From the NCBI RefSeq assembly GCF_003627215.1, contig NZ_CP032677.1, forward strand, positions 1,493,501 to 1,557,500: a stretch of DNA of 64,000 nucleotides, written 5' to 3'. Both the position numbers and the translations under genes were made by a program. The notes beneath the pieces are model-generated. The model saw only the letters and a list, made by a program, of their open reading frames with translations. It made no database searches and was not told the origin of the DNA. How positions within the stretch are numbered: the stretch's first letter is position 1; each line of letters begins with the position of its first letter. Positions 36,117-45,092 of the stretch are shown piece after piece. This stretch comes from Pseudomonas sp. Leaf58 (GTDB lineage Bacteria > Pseudomonadota > Gammaproteobacteria > Pseudomonadales > Pseudomonadaceae).

Positions 36117-36367
36117 AGATCGAGCGCCGCCCGCGCGGCGCTTCGCGGGGCAAGCCCGCTCCCACATCTGTTTCAGGCCAGTCACTCCTGTGAGTTCACC
36201 TCTGTCCGCCTTGTTTGTTCCATTCGATATCGAGGGGGCGCCGCGGCTCTTCATCAATCTCCAGCCATGCACCAAGGCTGCAACCCACCTGGCACAGGAC
36301 TCATTGGCCTGAAACAGATGTGGGAGCGGGCTTGCCCGCGAAGCGCCGCGCGGGCGGCGCTCGATCT
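36117..36367 (-). repeat. REP-armed composite repeat, single-copy element 2
   Basis: The undivided form of the family, 251 bp: arm (36117-36180), core (36181-36304), inverted arm (36305-36367). The arms differ by one G. The core on the minus strand carries GATATCGAATGGAACAAACA and GGCGGACAGAGGTG, matching arrays 1 and 3. Judged by its core and by the AAGGCATAC flank at 36085-36096, it lies in the opposite direction to the other two. It fills most of the 474-bp gap between alaA and htpX. No protein frame is conserved. Confidence 0.85.
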
Positions 36368-36396
36368 ACGCGCCAACCCGGAAACCCCGTCGAACC

Positions 36397-37608
36397 CTAC
36401 TGCGAATAACCCTTCAGGAAATTGCCAATGCGCCCAATCGCCGCTTCCAGGTCATCCACCCGCGGCAAGGTCACCACGCGGAAGTGGTCCGGCCATGGCC
36501 AGTTGAACGCCGTGCCCTGAACGATCAGCAGTTTCTCCGACAGCAGCAGGTCGAGGGCGAACTTTTCGTCGTTGAGGATTGGGCAAACCTTCGGGTCGAT
36601 CCGCGGGAACGCATACAGCGCGCCCATCGGCTTCACGCAGCTAACCCCGGGGATATCGTTGAGCAGCTCGTAAGTGCGGTTGCGCTGCTCCAACAGGCGC
36701 CCCGGTGGCAGCACCAGGTCGTTGATACTCTGGTAGCCGCCCAGCGCAGTTTGGATGGCATGCTGCGCCGGCACGTTGGCGCACAGGCGCATGTTGGCCA
36801 GCATGTCGATGCCTTCGATGTAGCTCAGGGCGTGGTGCTTAGGCCCGGAGATGATCAGCCAGCCAGAACGGAAGCCCGCCACTCGGTACGACTTGGACAA
36901 GCCGTTGAAGGTGAGGCACAGCAGGTCGGGGGCCAGCGAGGCGGTGCTGATGTGCACGGCTTCGTCGTACAGGATCTTGTCGTAGATCTCGTCGGAAAAC
37001 ACCACCAGGTTGTGCTGGCGGGCCAGCTCCAGCATGCCCAGCAGCAGCTCTTTGGAGTAAACCGCGCCGGTTGGGTTGTTGGGGTTGATGATCACCAGGG
37101 CCTTGGTGTTGGGGGTGATCTTGGCCTTGATGTCTTCCAGGTCGGGGAACCAGTCGGCCTGCTCGTCGCACAGGTAATGCACCGGCTTGCCGCCGGCCAG
37201 GCTCACGGCGGCGGTCCACAGCGGGTAATCCGGGGCCGGGATCAGCACTTCGTCGCCGTTGTTCAGCAGCGCCTGCATCGACATCACGATCAGTTCGGAC
37301 ACGCCGTTACCGAGGTAGATGTCCTCGATGGTGACGCCTTCGATTTCCTTCTGCTGGCAGTATTGCATTACCGCCTTGCGGGCGCTGAACAGGCCCTTGG
37401 AATCGCTGTAGCCCTGCGCGGTGGGCAGGTTGCGGATCACATCCTGGAGGATTTCGTCAGGTGCCTCGAAGCCAAACGGCGCCGGGTTGCCGATGTTCAG
37501 CTTGAGGATGCGGTGGCCTTCCTCTTCCAGGCGCTTGGCGTGCTTGAGCACTGGGCCGCGAATGTCGTAGCAGACATTGGCGAGCTTGTTCGATTTGCTG
37601 AACTGCAT
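36397..37608 (-). CDS. alaA: Alanine transaminase-like PLP aminotransferase
   Basis: A 403-residue fold-type I aminotransferase close to E. coli AlaA, which makes alanine from pyruvate and glutamate. The PLP Lys lies in FNGLSKSYRVAGFRSGW; other family marks are YLGNGVSELI, NPNNPTGAVY and SDEIYDKILYD. Start ATG at 37608 (MQFSKSNKLA), the family N-terminus; a longer frame to 37695 looks non-coding. Divergent from msrB. Confidence 0.93.
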   Translation of the reverse strand: MQFSKSNKLANVCYDIRGPVLKHAKRLEEEGHRILKLNIGNPAPFGFEAPDEILQDVIRNLPTAQGYSDSKGLFSARKAVMQYCQQKEIEGVTIEDIYLGNGVSELIVMSMQALLNNGDEVLIPAPDYPLWTAAVSLAGGKPVHYLCDEQADWFPDLEDIKAKITPNTKALVIINPNNPTGAVYSKELLLGMLELARQHNLVVFSDEIYDKILYDEAVHISTASLAPDLLCLTFNGLSKSYRVAGFRSGWLIISGPKHHALSYIEGIDMLANMRLCANVPAQHAIQTALGGYQSINDLVLPPGRLLEQRNRTYELLNDIPGVSCVKPMGALYAFPRIDPKVCPILNDEKFALDLLLSEKLLIVQGTAFNWPWPDHFRVVTLPRVDDLEAAIGRIGNFLKGYSQ

Positions 37609-37775
37609 GATGGGATCCCGATTGAGAAAACGCGCTACGCCCCGCCGAAACGTTTGAAAGGGCAGGAAGCGGGTGCCAGACTGAACGCCTGGCACACGAA
37701 GCCAACTAATATACGTGCCACCCGCGCCCCGGAAAAGACGGTGCGGGGTGAAATTAAGCCTGCCGAGGTTCCCAC

Positions 37776-38171
37776 ATGCAAAAGATCGAAAAAACCCTGG
37801 AACAATGGCGGTCGATGCTCGACCCCGAGCAGTACCAGGTATGCCGCCTCAAGGGCACCGAGCGGCCGTTCAGCGGCAAGTACAACAGCGAGCGCCGCGA
37901 CGGCATCTACCACTGCATTTGCTGCGGCCTGCCACTGTTCGATGCGCAAACCAAGTTCGATTCCGGCTGCGGCTGGCCGAGCTTCTATGCGCCGATCGCG
38001 GACAGCGCGATGATCGAAATTCGCGACACCTCCCACGGCATGATCCGCACCGAAGTCACTTGCGCGCGCTGCGACGCCCACTTGGGCCACGTGTTCCCCG
38101 ATGGCCCGGCGCCGACTGGCCTGCGCTACTGCATCAACTCGGTGTGCATCGACCTGCGCCCGCGCGACTGA
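37776..38171 (+). CDS. msrB: Peptide methionine (R)-sulfoxide reductase
   Basis: A 131-residue MsrB that repairs the R-epimer of oxidised methionine in proteins. The zinc ligands are two CxxC pairs, C47/C50 and C96/C99; the catalytic Cys is C119 in [13 protein letters not shown] and GHVFPDGP are conserved. Followed after 14 bp by a glutathione peroxidase gene, so both oxidative repair enzymes are co-transcribed. Confidence 0.96.
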   Translation: MQKIEKTLEQWRSMLDPEQYQVCRLKGTERPFSGKYNSERRDGIYHCICCGLPLFDAQTKFDSGCGWPSFYAPIADSAMIEIRDTSHGMIRTEVTCARCDAHLGHVFPDGPAPTGLRYCINSVCIDLRPRD

Positions 38172-38185
38172 CCGGAGCCCGAAAC

Positions 38186-38674
38186 ATGGCCGAATCGATG
38201 CTGGACATCAAATGCGTGACCCTGGGTGGCGAGCACAAAGTGCTGGCTGACTTCCCGGGCAAGGCTTTGCTGGTGGTCAACACCGCCAGCCAGTGCGGCT
38301 TTACCCCGCAATACAAGGGCCTGGAGCAGCTGTGGCAGGCCTACCGCGAACGCGGCCTGGTGGTGCTGGGCTTCCCTTGCAACCAGTTCGGCAAGCAGGA
38401 ACCGGGCGAGGCGCGGGACATCGCGCAGTTTTGCGAGCGCAATTTTGGCGTGAGCTTCCCGCTGTTTCGCAAGGTCGAGGTCAACGGCCCCGGCGCCCAC
38501 CCGCTGTTCGTCGAGCTCAAGCAGCGCGCCCCGGGCCTGCTTGGCTCGCAGAAGATCAAGTGGAACTTCACCAAGTTCCTGGTCGACCCAGCCAGTGGCC
38601 AGGTCAAGCGTTACGCCCCGACTACCAAGCCGCAGGCCCTGGAAGCGGACATCGAGCGCCTGCTCAGCCGATGA
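38186..38674 (+). CDS. Glutathione peroxidase-family thiol peroxidase
   Basis: A 162-residue Cys-type glutathione peroxidase. The peroxidatic Cys is C37 in NTASQCGFTPQY; the Gln and Trp of the catalytic set lie in PCNQFGKQEPG and KWNFTKFLVD. Such enzymes usually work with thioredoxin rather than glutathione. ATG at 38186. Its end overlaps the convergent kinase gene by 11 bp. Confidence 0.93.
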   Translation: MAESMLDIKCVTLGGEHKVLADFPGKALLVVNTASQCGFTPQYKGLEQLWQAYRERGLVVLGFPCNQFGKQEPGEARDIAQFCERNFGVSFPLFRKVEVNGPGAHPLFVELKQRAPGLLGSQKIKWNFTKFLVDPASGQVKRYAPTTKPQALEADIERLLSR

Positions 38675-40979
38675 CGGGTACCCAGTGGTCGACCAACGCC
38701 AACAGCTCTTCGCGGCGGAACGGTTTGGCCAGGTAGTCGTTCATGCCCGCTGCCCGGCAGCGCTCGCGTTCTTCGGGCATGGCGTTGGCGGTGAGGGCGA
38801 CGATCGGCAGGTGTGGCCACCGGCCGCTCTGGCGGATGCGCCGGCTGGCCTCGTAGCCATCCATCACCGGCATGTTGCAGTCCATCAGCACCAGGTCGAA
38901 TTCATCCTGTTCGAGCAGGTCCAGGGCCTCGGCGCCCTGGGTGGCCAGCTGCACCTGGCAGCCGAGCTTGGCCAGCATGCCCTTGGCCACCAGTTGGTTC
39001 ACTGGGTTGTCTTCTACCAGCAGGATGCGCGCGCGGCCTTGTTCCAGGGTAAAGGCCGGGGTGGCCAGCGGGTGTTCCGGCTCATGGCCTTGCAAGGTGC
39101 GGCGCAGGGTCTGGTACAAGGCGTTGCGCGCCAACGGCCGCGCCAGCTGATGCAGGGGGGCGAGGGCCACTGACTGTTCGCTGGGCAGGAAGTTGCCATA
39201 GGCGGTCACCAGCAGGATCGGGGTTTTCAGCGCCGGGCGCAGGGCGAACAGGTGGTCGAGGTCATCGGTGATCAGCAAGTCGATGGCGGCGGCATCCAGC
39301 GTGGCGCCGCTGTCCTGGCGCTGGTAGGCCAGGCCCCAGGCGGGCAGCAGGTCTTGTAACAGTTCGTCTAGCCCGCTACCGGCGGCGCTCAGTGCCACTA
39401 CCCGCCCGTGCAGCGGCACCGGCGCAATGGCCTCGGTGTGTACGGCCAGTGGCAGCTCGGCGCAGAAGCGGCTACCAAAGCCTGGCTCGGACTGAATAAG
39501 CAGGTGGCCCTGCATGGCCTTGCACAGGTTGCGCGTCAGCGTCAGGCCCAGGCCGGTGCCGCCGTACTGGCGGGTGATGCCAGCACCGGCCTGGGTGAAC
39601 GGCTGAAAGATCCGCGCCTGGGCTTCTGCGGGGATGCCGATGCCGGTGTCGCGCACCTCCAGGCGCACACCGCCGACGATGGTCACCAGGCGCACATCCA
39701 CGCGGCCGAAGCGGGTGAACTTGAGGGCGTTGGACAGCAAATTGCTGACCACCTGGCGCACCCGCGTGGGGTCGCCGAGCACGCTGCTGGGGAAGTCGCG
39801 GGCAATCAAGCAGGTCAGCTCGACGCCTTGCGCGGTGTTCTGCGACAGCAGGTTGGCGGTGTCTTCGACCATCGAGCCCAGGTCGAACGGAATGCGCTCC
39901 AGCTCCAGCTGGCCGGCATCGAACTTGGACAAGTCGAGAATATCGTTAAGCAACTCCACCAGCACCTTGCCCGAGTCATGGGCAATCGCCAGTTGCTGGC
40001 GTTGCTCGCTGGGCAGCGGGCTGTCCAGGGCCAGGGCGATCATGCCGAGCATGCCGTTGAGCGGGGTACGGATCTCGTGGCTCATGTTGGCGAGGAAGGC
40101 GGCGCGTGCCTGGGCCATGTCCAGCGCACGCCGGCGCGCTTCTTCCAGCTCCTGGTTGGACAGGCTGAGGCTGTTGTTGCTGGCTTTCAGCTCAGTGGTG
40201 CGCGCCGAGACGATGTCTTCCAGCTCGTTGAGGTACTGGGTAAGGCGGTTTTCTGCGGTGCGCCGCTGCTCGATCTCGGTGGCCATGCTGACGAACTGCT
40301 GGTTGGCGACCTTCACCAGTACGCCGATCTCATCGTGTTCGTGGCCGTGCGGGCAGGCCAGGCGGGTTTGCAGGGGCTTGCGCGGGTCGCGAACGCTGAG
40401 GGCGCCGATCACCGTCACCAGCGGCTTGGTCAGCATCATGTAGAACAGCGCCAGCAGGATGCCGGTCAGCACCAGGCTACGGGCGAAGCCGTTGAGCAGG
40501 GTGACCCCGGCGCGGTCGAGGAAGCGGCTGCCGAAGGCGTAAGTGTCGACTTCCAGGTACAGGGTGCCGAGGTATTCCTTGGGCATGTGGGTGAGGTACA
40601 GGCGCTCCTTGAACTGGCGCTGCTCGCCGAACAGAAAGTCGCTGAGTGGCCGGTAGCGGTTTTGCAGGCGCGGCCGCTCGACGTCGGCCAGCACCGTTTC
40701 GTTATTGTCGATCAGCCGCGCACGGATGACCGCTGGCGATTGCAGCAGGCCGCGGGTGAGCTCCAGGGCCAGCTCCGCGTCGATGTTGTAGGCAATGCGC
40801 GAGGCCGGGTTGTGGCTGATTTGCAGCAACGCGCGCACTTCGCGGTTGATGGACGCGTCTTCGCTGGCATAATCGATGCCGATCTGGATGAGACTGAGCA
40901 ATGTTCCCAGGATGAAGCCGACCAGGACTGTCAACCGGGCTTGCTTGTATGACAGGCGATTGGTGAACTTGATATCCAT
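38664..40979 (-). CDS. Hybrid sensor histidine kinase/response regulator
   Basis: A 771-residue inner-membrane hybrid kinase. A membrane helix at about 15-38, a periplasmic sensor to about 155, a second helix (about 160-183), HAMP, then a coiled coil. The phospho-His is H301 in ANMSHEIRTPLNG; ATPase motifs are NALKF, DTGIGIP, GGTGLGL. A degenerate receiver-like part (about 525-630) precedes a good receiver with D700 in LMDCNMPVMDGYE. The BarA/GacS-like layout suggests global control. I chose the ATG at 40979 (MDIKFTNRLS). No response regulator is adjacent. Confidence 0.92.
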   Translation of the reverse strand: MDIKFTNRLSYKQARLTVLVGFILGTLLSLIQIGIDYASEDASINREVRALLQISHNPASRIAYNIDAELALELTRGLLQSPAVIRARLIDNNETVLADVERPRLQNRYRPLSDFLFGEQRQFKERLYLTHMPKEYLGTLYLEVDTYAFGSRFLDRAGVTLLNGFARSLVLTGILLALFYMMLTKPLVTVIGALSVRDPRKPLQTRLACPHGHEHDEIGVLVKVANQQFVSMATEIEQRRTAENRLTQYLNELEDIVSARTTELKASNNSLSLSNQELEEARRRALDMAQARAAFLANMSHEIRTPLNGMLGMIALALDSPLPSEQRQQLAIAHDSGKVLVELLNDILDLSKFDAGQLELERIPFDLGSMVEDTANLLSQNTAQGVELTCLIARDFPSSVLGDPTRVRQVVSNLLSNALKFTRFGRVDVRLVTIVGGVRLEVRDTGIGIPAEAQARIFQPFTQAGAGITRQYGGTGLGLTLTRNLCKAMQGHLLIQSEPGFGSRFCAELPLAVHTEAIAPVPLHGRVVALSAAGSGLDELLQDLLPAWGLAYQRQDSGATLDAAAIDLLITDDLDHLFALRPALKTPILLVTAYGNFLPSEQSVALAPLHQLARPLARNALYQTLRRTLQGHEPEHPLATPAFTLEQGRARILLVEDNPVNQLVAKGMLAKLGCQVQLATQGAEALDLLEQDEFDLVLMDCNMPVMDGYEASRRIRQSGRWPHLPIVALTANAMPEERERCRAAGMNDYLAKPFRREELLALVDHWVPVIG

Positions 40980-41092
40980 GAGTCCCGAGCCGGTTTCACG
41001 TCCCTTGCGCTGCGCAAGCATAGCCGATCAACCCCGGCTGCTGGTGGGGCTGTCACACATTCAGCCTTGAATCTGAGTTTGTAGGAGTTGTC

Positions 41093-41980
41093 ATGGACGC
41101 CCGCTTGATCGCTTTCCTCGACCGCGCCGAATCGGTACTGGCGCGCCTCGAACCGCTGTTGCCGGCACAACGCCCGGACATCGACTGGGCCACCACCCTG
41201 GCCGCCCGTTGGCAGCGCGATGGCCGCAGCGGCTACCTGCTGCCGCTGGACGTCAGCCTGGACATCCGCCTCAGCGACCTGATCGGTGTCGACCAGCAGC
41301 GTGACCAGCTGGGCCGCAACACCCATCAATTCATCAACGGCATGCCCGCCAACCACGCGCTGCTGTGGGGTTCGCGCGGTACCGGCAAGTCGTCGCTGGT
41401 GCGTGCGCTGCTGGCCGAACACGCCGGCGCTGGCCTGCGCTTGATCGAAATCGAGCGTGACCACCTGGCCGACCTGCCGCGCGTGGTCGAGCAGCTGCAC
41501 AAGCTGCCGCAGCGCTTCATCCTGTTCTGCGACGACCTGTCGTTCGAAGCCGGGGAGGGCGACTACCGGGTGCTCAAGAGCGTGCTCGATGGCTCGCTGG
41601 AACAAGCCCCGGACAACGTGCTGCTGTACGCCACCTCCAACCGCCGCCACCTGGTGCCGGAAAAACAGAGCGACAACGAAAACTGGAAGATGGTCGACGG
41701 CGAGCTGCACCCCAACGAAGCGGTGGAGGACAAGATTGCCCTGTCCGACCGTTTTGGCCTGTGGCTGTCGTTCTACCCCTTCAGCCAGGAACACTTCCTC
41801 AACGTGGTCGAGCACTGGGTCGGCCAGCTGGCGCGCCAGGCCGGCCTGCGCTGGCAGCGTGACGAAGCCCTGGACATCCTTGCCGTGCGCTGGGCCACCG
41901 GCCGCGGTAACCGTAATGGCCGTTGTGCCTATCAGTTCGCCCGCTACTGGGTCGGGCTGCAATTGCTGGAGCAAAAGTAA
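41093..41980 (+). CDS. DUF815-family AAA+ ATPase
   Basis: A 295-residue AAA-like ATPase. The Walker A motif is LLWGSRGTGKSSL (near residue 85) and the Walker B is FILFCDDLSFE. The later ATSNRRHLVPE is a sensor-1 region. DUF815 members are widespread but uncharacterised. Start ATG at 41093 after TAGGAG. The next gene begins directly after its stop, so both share a transcript. The function cannot be read. Confidence 0.88.
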   Translation: MDARLIAFLDRAESVLARLEPLLPAQRPDIDWATTLAARWQRDGRSGYLLPLDVSLDIRLSDLIGVDQQRDQLGRNTHQFINGMPANHALLWGSRGTGKSSLVRALLAEHAGAGLRLIEIERDHLADLPRVVEQLHKLPQRFILFCDDLSFEAGEGDYRVLKSVLDGSLEQAPDNVLLYATSNRRHLVPEKQSDNENWKMVDGELHPNEAVEDKIALSDRFGLWLSFYPFSQEHFLNVVEHWVGQLARQAGLRWQRDEALDILAVRWATGRGNRNGRCAYQFARYWVGLQLLEQK

Positions 41981-42463
41981 ATGATCGACCTCAATGCCAG
42001 TGGCGCCGGCCTCGACGGCTACCACCTGCTGGCGGCGCAAGTGCAGGCGCTGTTTGCCGACGAGCGTGACTTCATCGCCAATGCCGCGCAGTTTTCGGCG
42101 TTTCTCTATAGCCAGCTGGACGACCTGAATTGGGCGGGGTTCTACCTCAACCGCAACGAACAGCTGGTGCTGGGCCCGTTCCAGGGCCAGGTGGCGTGCG
42201 TGCGTATCCCATTTGGCAAGGGTGTGTGCGGGGCAGCGGCGGCGACGCGGCAAACCCAGCGGGTGGAGGACGTGCATGCGTTCCCGGGGCACATTGCCTG
42301 TGACAGCGCGTCCAACAGCGAACTGGTAATCCCGCTGGTGAAGGAGGGCAGGTTGATTGGCGTGCTGGACCTGGACAGCCCGAAGCTTGGGCGCTTCAGT
42401 GAGGCGGACCAGGCGGGGCTGGAGCGCTTGGCGGCGATTTTCCTGGAATTGACCGACTGCTGA
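41981..42463 (+). CDS. Free methionine-(R)-sulfoxide reductase (GAF domain)
   Basis: A 160-residue GAF-fold enzyme that reduces free Met-(R)-sulfoxide. All three redox Cys are present with the E. coli spacing: C73 (VACVRI), C83 (KGVCGAA) and C107 (HIACDSAS). It starts at the base after the ATPase stop. With msrB 4 kb upstream it covers both protein-bound and free methionine sulfoxide. Confidence 0.95.
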   Translation: MIDLNASGAGLDGYHLLAAQVQALFADERDFIANAAQFSAFLYSQLDDLNWAGFYLNRNEQLVLGPFQGQVACVRIPFGKGVCGAAAATRQTQRVEDVHAFPGHIACDSASNSELVIPLVKEGRLIGVLDLDSPKLGRFSEADQAGLERLAAIFLELTDC

Positions 42464-42473
42464 CGGGTGGGTT

Positions 42474-42584
42474 GCCTGTGCCGGCCTCTTCGCGGGTAAA
42501 CCCGCTCCTACAATGATTGCACCAGGCCTGAAGGCGATGCGGCCCCTGTAGGAGCGGCTTTAGCCGCGAAGAGGCCGGTACTGG
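42474..42584. repeat. Inverted pair of REP elements
   Basis: CCGGCCTCTTCGCGGGTAAA and GCGGCTTTAGCCGCGAAGAGGCCGG-type ends face each other; the right copy has GGCTTTAGCC where GGTTTACC is usual. Between convergent genes. Confidence 0.85.
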
Positions 42585-42592
42585 TTAAAGCA

Positions 42593-43360
42593 TCAGTCGT
42601 ACATCGCCTTCTTCTTCCAGGTCTCTTCCTCATCGGTCTTGAGCCCTTCGGTCAGTTCGTTGTGCTCGTCTTCTGCCGGGGCCATGCGGTCCAGCACCTG
42701 GGCGTTGGCCCGGGCCAGCAATTTTTCCAAGTACCGCAACTGCTCTTCATAAACCTTGGGCTCTGGCTGCTTGCGCAGGTACTGCACGCCGCGCTCGAAC
42801 GCCAGGCGCGCCTGGCCGGGCATGTTTTTCTGCAGGGCCTGCTGGCCGAGGTTGTTGAAGAACTCAATATGCAGCAGCACCAGGATATGGCGAACTTCCT
42901 TTATCCAGCGCTTGGCCTCGGGGGTAGGCAGGAAGCCCTCCTGGGCGGCGCGGGTCACCTGGTTGTGCAGCGCCTCCAGCAAGAAGCGCACGTCCTTGGC
43001 CTTGGCCTCGGTGTGGATCGGGGCGGGTGGGTTGTTCACCGGGAGCTTCTCGCCCAGGGCGATCAGGCCCTCCAGTTCGGCAATGCGTGCCTTGAGTTCG
43101 GCGTTGTGCTTGTCCACCGCCAACTGCCGCTGGTTGAGGTTGAGCTCCAGGCGGGTCAGCAGCAGCTTCAGTGCCGGGGTCATGAACTGGCCTGGGAACG
43201 TCTCGGTGATTTCGCCACAGCGGCGCAGGCGGTCGGCCAGTTCGACCTTCAGCCGGGCGCGTTCGAGCTTGCCGTTCTCGACCACATTGTTGAGGTAGCC
43301 GATCACGATCAGCAACGCGATACCCGCCACGATGAGCAGGGTGATCAGAAGTGGTGTCAC
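42593..43360 (-). CDS. Membrane-anchored conserved hypothetical protein
   Basis: A 255-residue protein with one N-terminal membrane helix (TPLLITLLIVAGIALLIVIG) and a long, mostly helical cytoplasmic part with coiled-coil character (for example NQRQLAVDKHNAELKARIAE). The C-terminal tail is acidic then basic. The only reasonable start is a GTG at 43360 with GAGG about 11 bases upstream. I do not recognise a function; it lies just before the tRNA array on the opposite strand. Confidence 0.75.
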   Translation of the reverse strand: MTPLLITLLIVAGIALLIVIGYLNNVVENGKLERARLKVELADRLRRCGEITETFPGQFMTPALKLLLTRLELNLNQRQLAVDKHNAELKARIAELEGLIALGEKLPVNNPPAPIHTEAKAKDVRFLLEALHNQVTRAAQEGFLPTPEAKRWIKEVRHILVLLHIEFFNNLGQQALQKNMPGQARLAFERGVQYLRKQPEPKVYEEQLRYLEKLLARANAQVLDRMAPAEDEHNELTEGLKTDEEETWKKKAMYD

Positions 43361-43546
43361 CGTTAATGCCTCACTGAAGAAGAATTACAGCTTTGAGTGT
43401 AGTGAGTTCGCTTGGGGACGAACAGCGGCTATATGCCGATGCTGGCCCCTTTGCGGGCAACCCTTTCTTTTATATCGACCAGGCAACCCGCCTCTGCACC
43501 CCCGCCACCCGGAAGTCATTGATTTAAATAAATTTCTACAAAGGGG

Positions 43547-43575
43547 TTGACGCCTTCCCCAAGCCTCCATAGAAT
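43547..43575 (+). promoter_or_regulatory. Promoter of the tRNA array
   Basis: A near-consensus sigma-70 promoter: TTGACG (43547-43552), 17-bp spacer, TAGAAT (43570-43575), followed by a GC-rich CGCGCC, typical of stable-RNA promoters. The first tRNA begins 75 bp on. Confidence 0.88.
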
Positions 43576-43649
43576 GCGCGCCACTTGCAGCGTAAAGCAC
43601 ACAGCGAAACGCGGCAGGGAGTGAAAGCAAGCAGCAATGCTAGCAGCGT

Positions 43650-43725
43650 GTCCCCTTCGTCTAGTGGCCTAGGACACCGCCCTTTCACGGCGGTAACAGG
43701 GGTTCGAGTCCCCTAGGGGACGCCA
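43650..43725 (+). tRNA. tRNA-Glu (TTC), first copy
   Basis: 76 nt, acceptor GTCCCCT/AGGGGAC, anticodon loop CTTTCAC reads TTC, T arm GGGTTCGAGTCCC, encoded CCA. First of five in the array. Confidence 0.97.
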
Positions 43726-43729
43726 AATT

Positions 43730-43805
<76 letters not shown>

Positions 43806-43896
43806 GTTTCTCCGGCACTGCTTAACGGCAGGGCAGGAAAAGAAAATCCAGGCTGAATCGTGAGGTTCAAACTTGGTGCACTGAAAAGTGTTGTGT

Positions 43897-43972
43897 GTCC
43901 CCTTCGTCTAGTGGCCTAGGACACCGCCCTTTCACGGCGGTAACAGGGGTTCGAGTCCCCTAGGGGACGCCA
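43897..43972 (+). tRNA. tRNA-Glu (TTC), second copy
   Basis: Identical to the first copy (43650-43725), 91 bp after the first tRNA-Gly. Confidence 0.97.
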
Positions 43973-43975
43973 AAT

Positions 43976-44051
<76 letters not shown>

Positions 44052-44137
44052 GTTTAAATACTGTGGCGTCTATGCGGTGCAGTGGTGGTGAAGGTCTTCA
44101 TGGCGCTTCACGCCGATAGCGGTAAAAAGTTTCAAAT

Positions 44138-44213
<76 letters not shown>

Positions 44214-44221
44214 AATCGAAG

Positions 44222-44256
44222 AACGAAGAAAGGGACGAAAGTCCCTTTCTTCGTTT
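44222..44256 (+). terminator. Terminator of the tRNA array
   Basis: AACGAAGAAAGGGAC-GAAA-GTCCCTTTCTTCGTT, a stem of about 15 bp, ending in TTTT. It lies eight bases after the last CCA. Confidence 0.92.
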
Positions 44257-44387
44257 TCGTCTATTTGAAATGGGCGTTACCAAGGCGCCCTGTTTCAAGG
44301 CGCCTATGGCGTGGTCAGCGGTAGCTGATGGTGAACTTCAATGCGGCCTTGGCCAAGCGCAGCGAGCTGCGCTTGCGGGGAGCGGTT

Positions 44388-44924
44388 TTATGGAATGGCA
44401 ACCAGGAAGTTCACGCTGGTAGCGATATGTCCTTCACTTACGGTGGTTGCAGTAGTGTGCAGCTGTGTGGTGAAGTTCATGTCGGTGACCACTGTCTCGC
44501 TCAGCTCGTATTCGACAGAATCTGCATCAGGGGCGAGCTGAGTGTTGCTCTTGTCGTAGATGGCCAGCGCGAAGCCCTCGCTGTAGCCTACGCCGCTTTG
44601 CAGTGCATACAGTTTGCCGGACGGGTCGCTGCCATAGTTGGCGCTGAACTTAACGGTTGCCTTGGCGCCGGGGCCGATAGTGCAGGTTGTAGGGTCAACC
44701 CGCAGGGCGAACCGTTCCATCGGCGTTTTCAGGCCTAGCTCTTTGAAGTCATCGGCTTTGAAGTCGCCAAGGTAGATTTTGGGCAGGATAGGGCCGCCAG
44801 GCGTGACGACGCTGATCGGGCAGGTGCCGCCAGCACTTACGCTACCTTCGAATTGGATGATGTCGGCGGCCATGGCAGAACTGCAGCTGAGGCCTAAGGC
44901 GAATACAGCAAGGATACGTTTCAT
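44388..44924 (-). CDS. Fimbrial-type pilin (orphan)
   Basis: A 178-residue exported protein. Residues 1-19 are a signal peptide (MKRILAVFALGLSCSSAMA). The mature part has the type 1 pilin pattern: IIQFEGSVSAGGTCPISV near the start, a second Cys in TTCTIGPGA that would form the disulfide, and a beta-rich end. No chaperone or usher gene is nearby, so assembly would need genes elsewhere. GC is lower than in the neighbours and it follows the tRNA array, as in acquired DNA. Start ATG at 44924. Confidence 0.8.
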   Translation of the reverse strand: MKRILAVFALGLSCSSAMAADIIQFEGSVSAGGTCPISVVTPGGPILPKIYLGDFKADDFKELGLKTPMERFALRVDPTTCTIGPGAKATVKFSANYGSDPSGKLYALQSGVGYSEGFALAIYDKSNTQLAPDADSVEYELSETVVTDMNFTTQLHTTATTVSEGHIATSVNFLVAIP

Positions 44925-45092
44925 TGTGCGATCCAGATAGGAAGTTGACTTATCGGTGTATGTCGAGCCGGCCTCCAGTGGGTGGGCGCCGGCTTGGCAT
45001 TGCGCAAGCCTATCGTTGGTCGCAAAAGGGAATCTGTAAGGGAAGTCGTATTGGTGCCTGGAGAACGCGATGCTTATCAGGCGCCGCTTGGG

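Noticed and set aside
36484..38013. 509-codon frame antisense to alaA and running into msrB
   Set aside because: Overlaps two well-identified genes, low-complexity composition, no family match.
39408..40952. 514-codon frame antisense to the hybrid kinase
   Set aside because: A shadow of the kinase coding strand; Gln/Val/Gly-rich composition without motifs.
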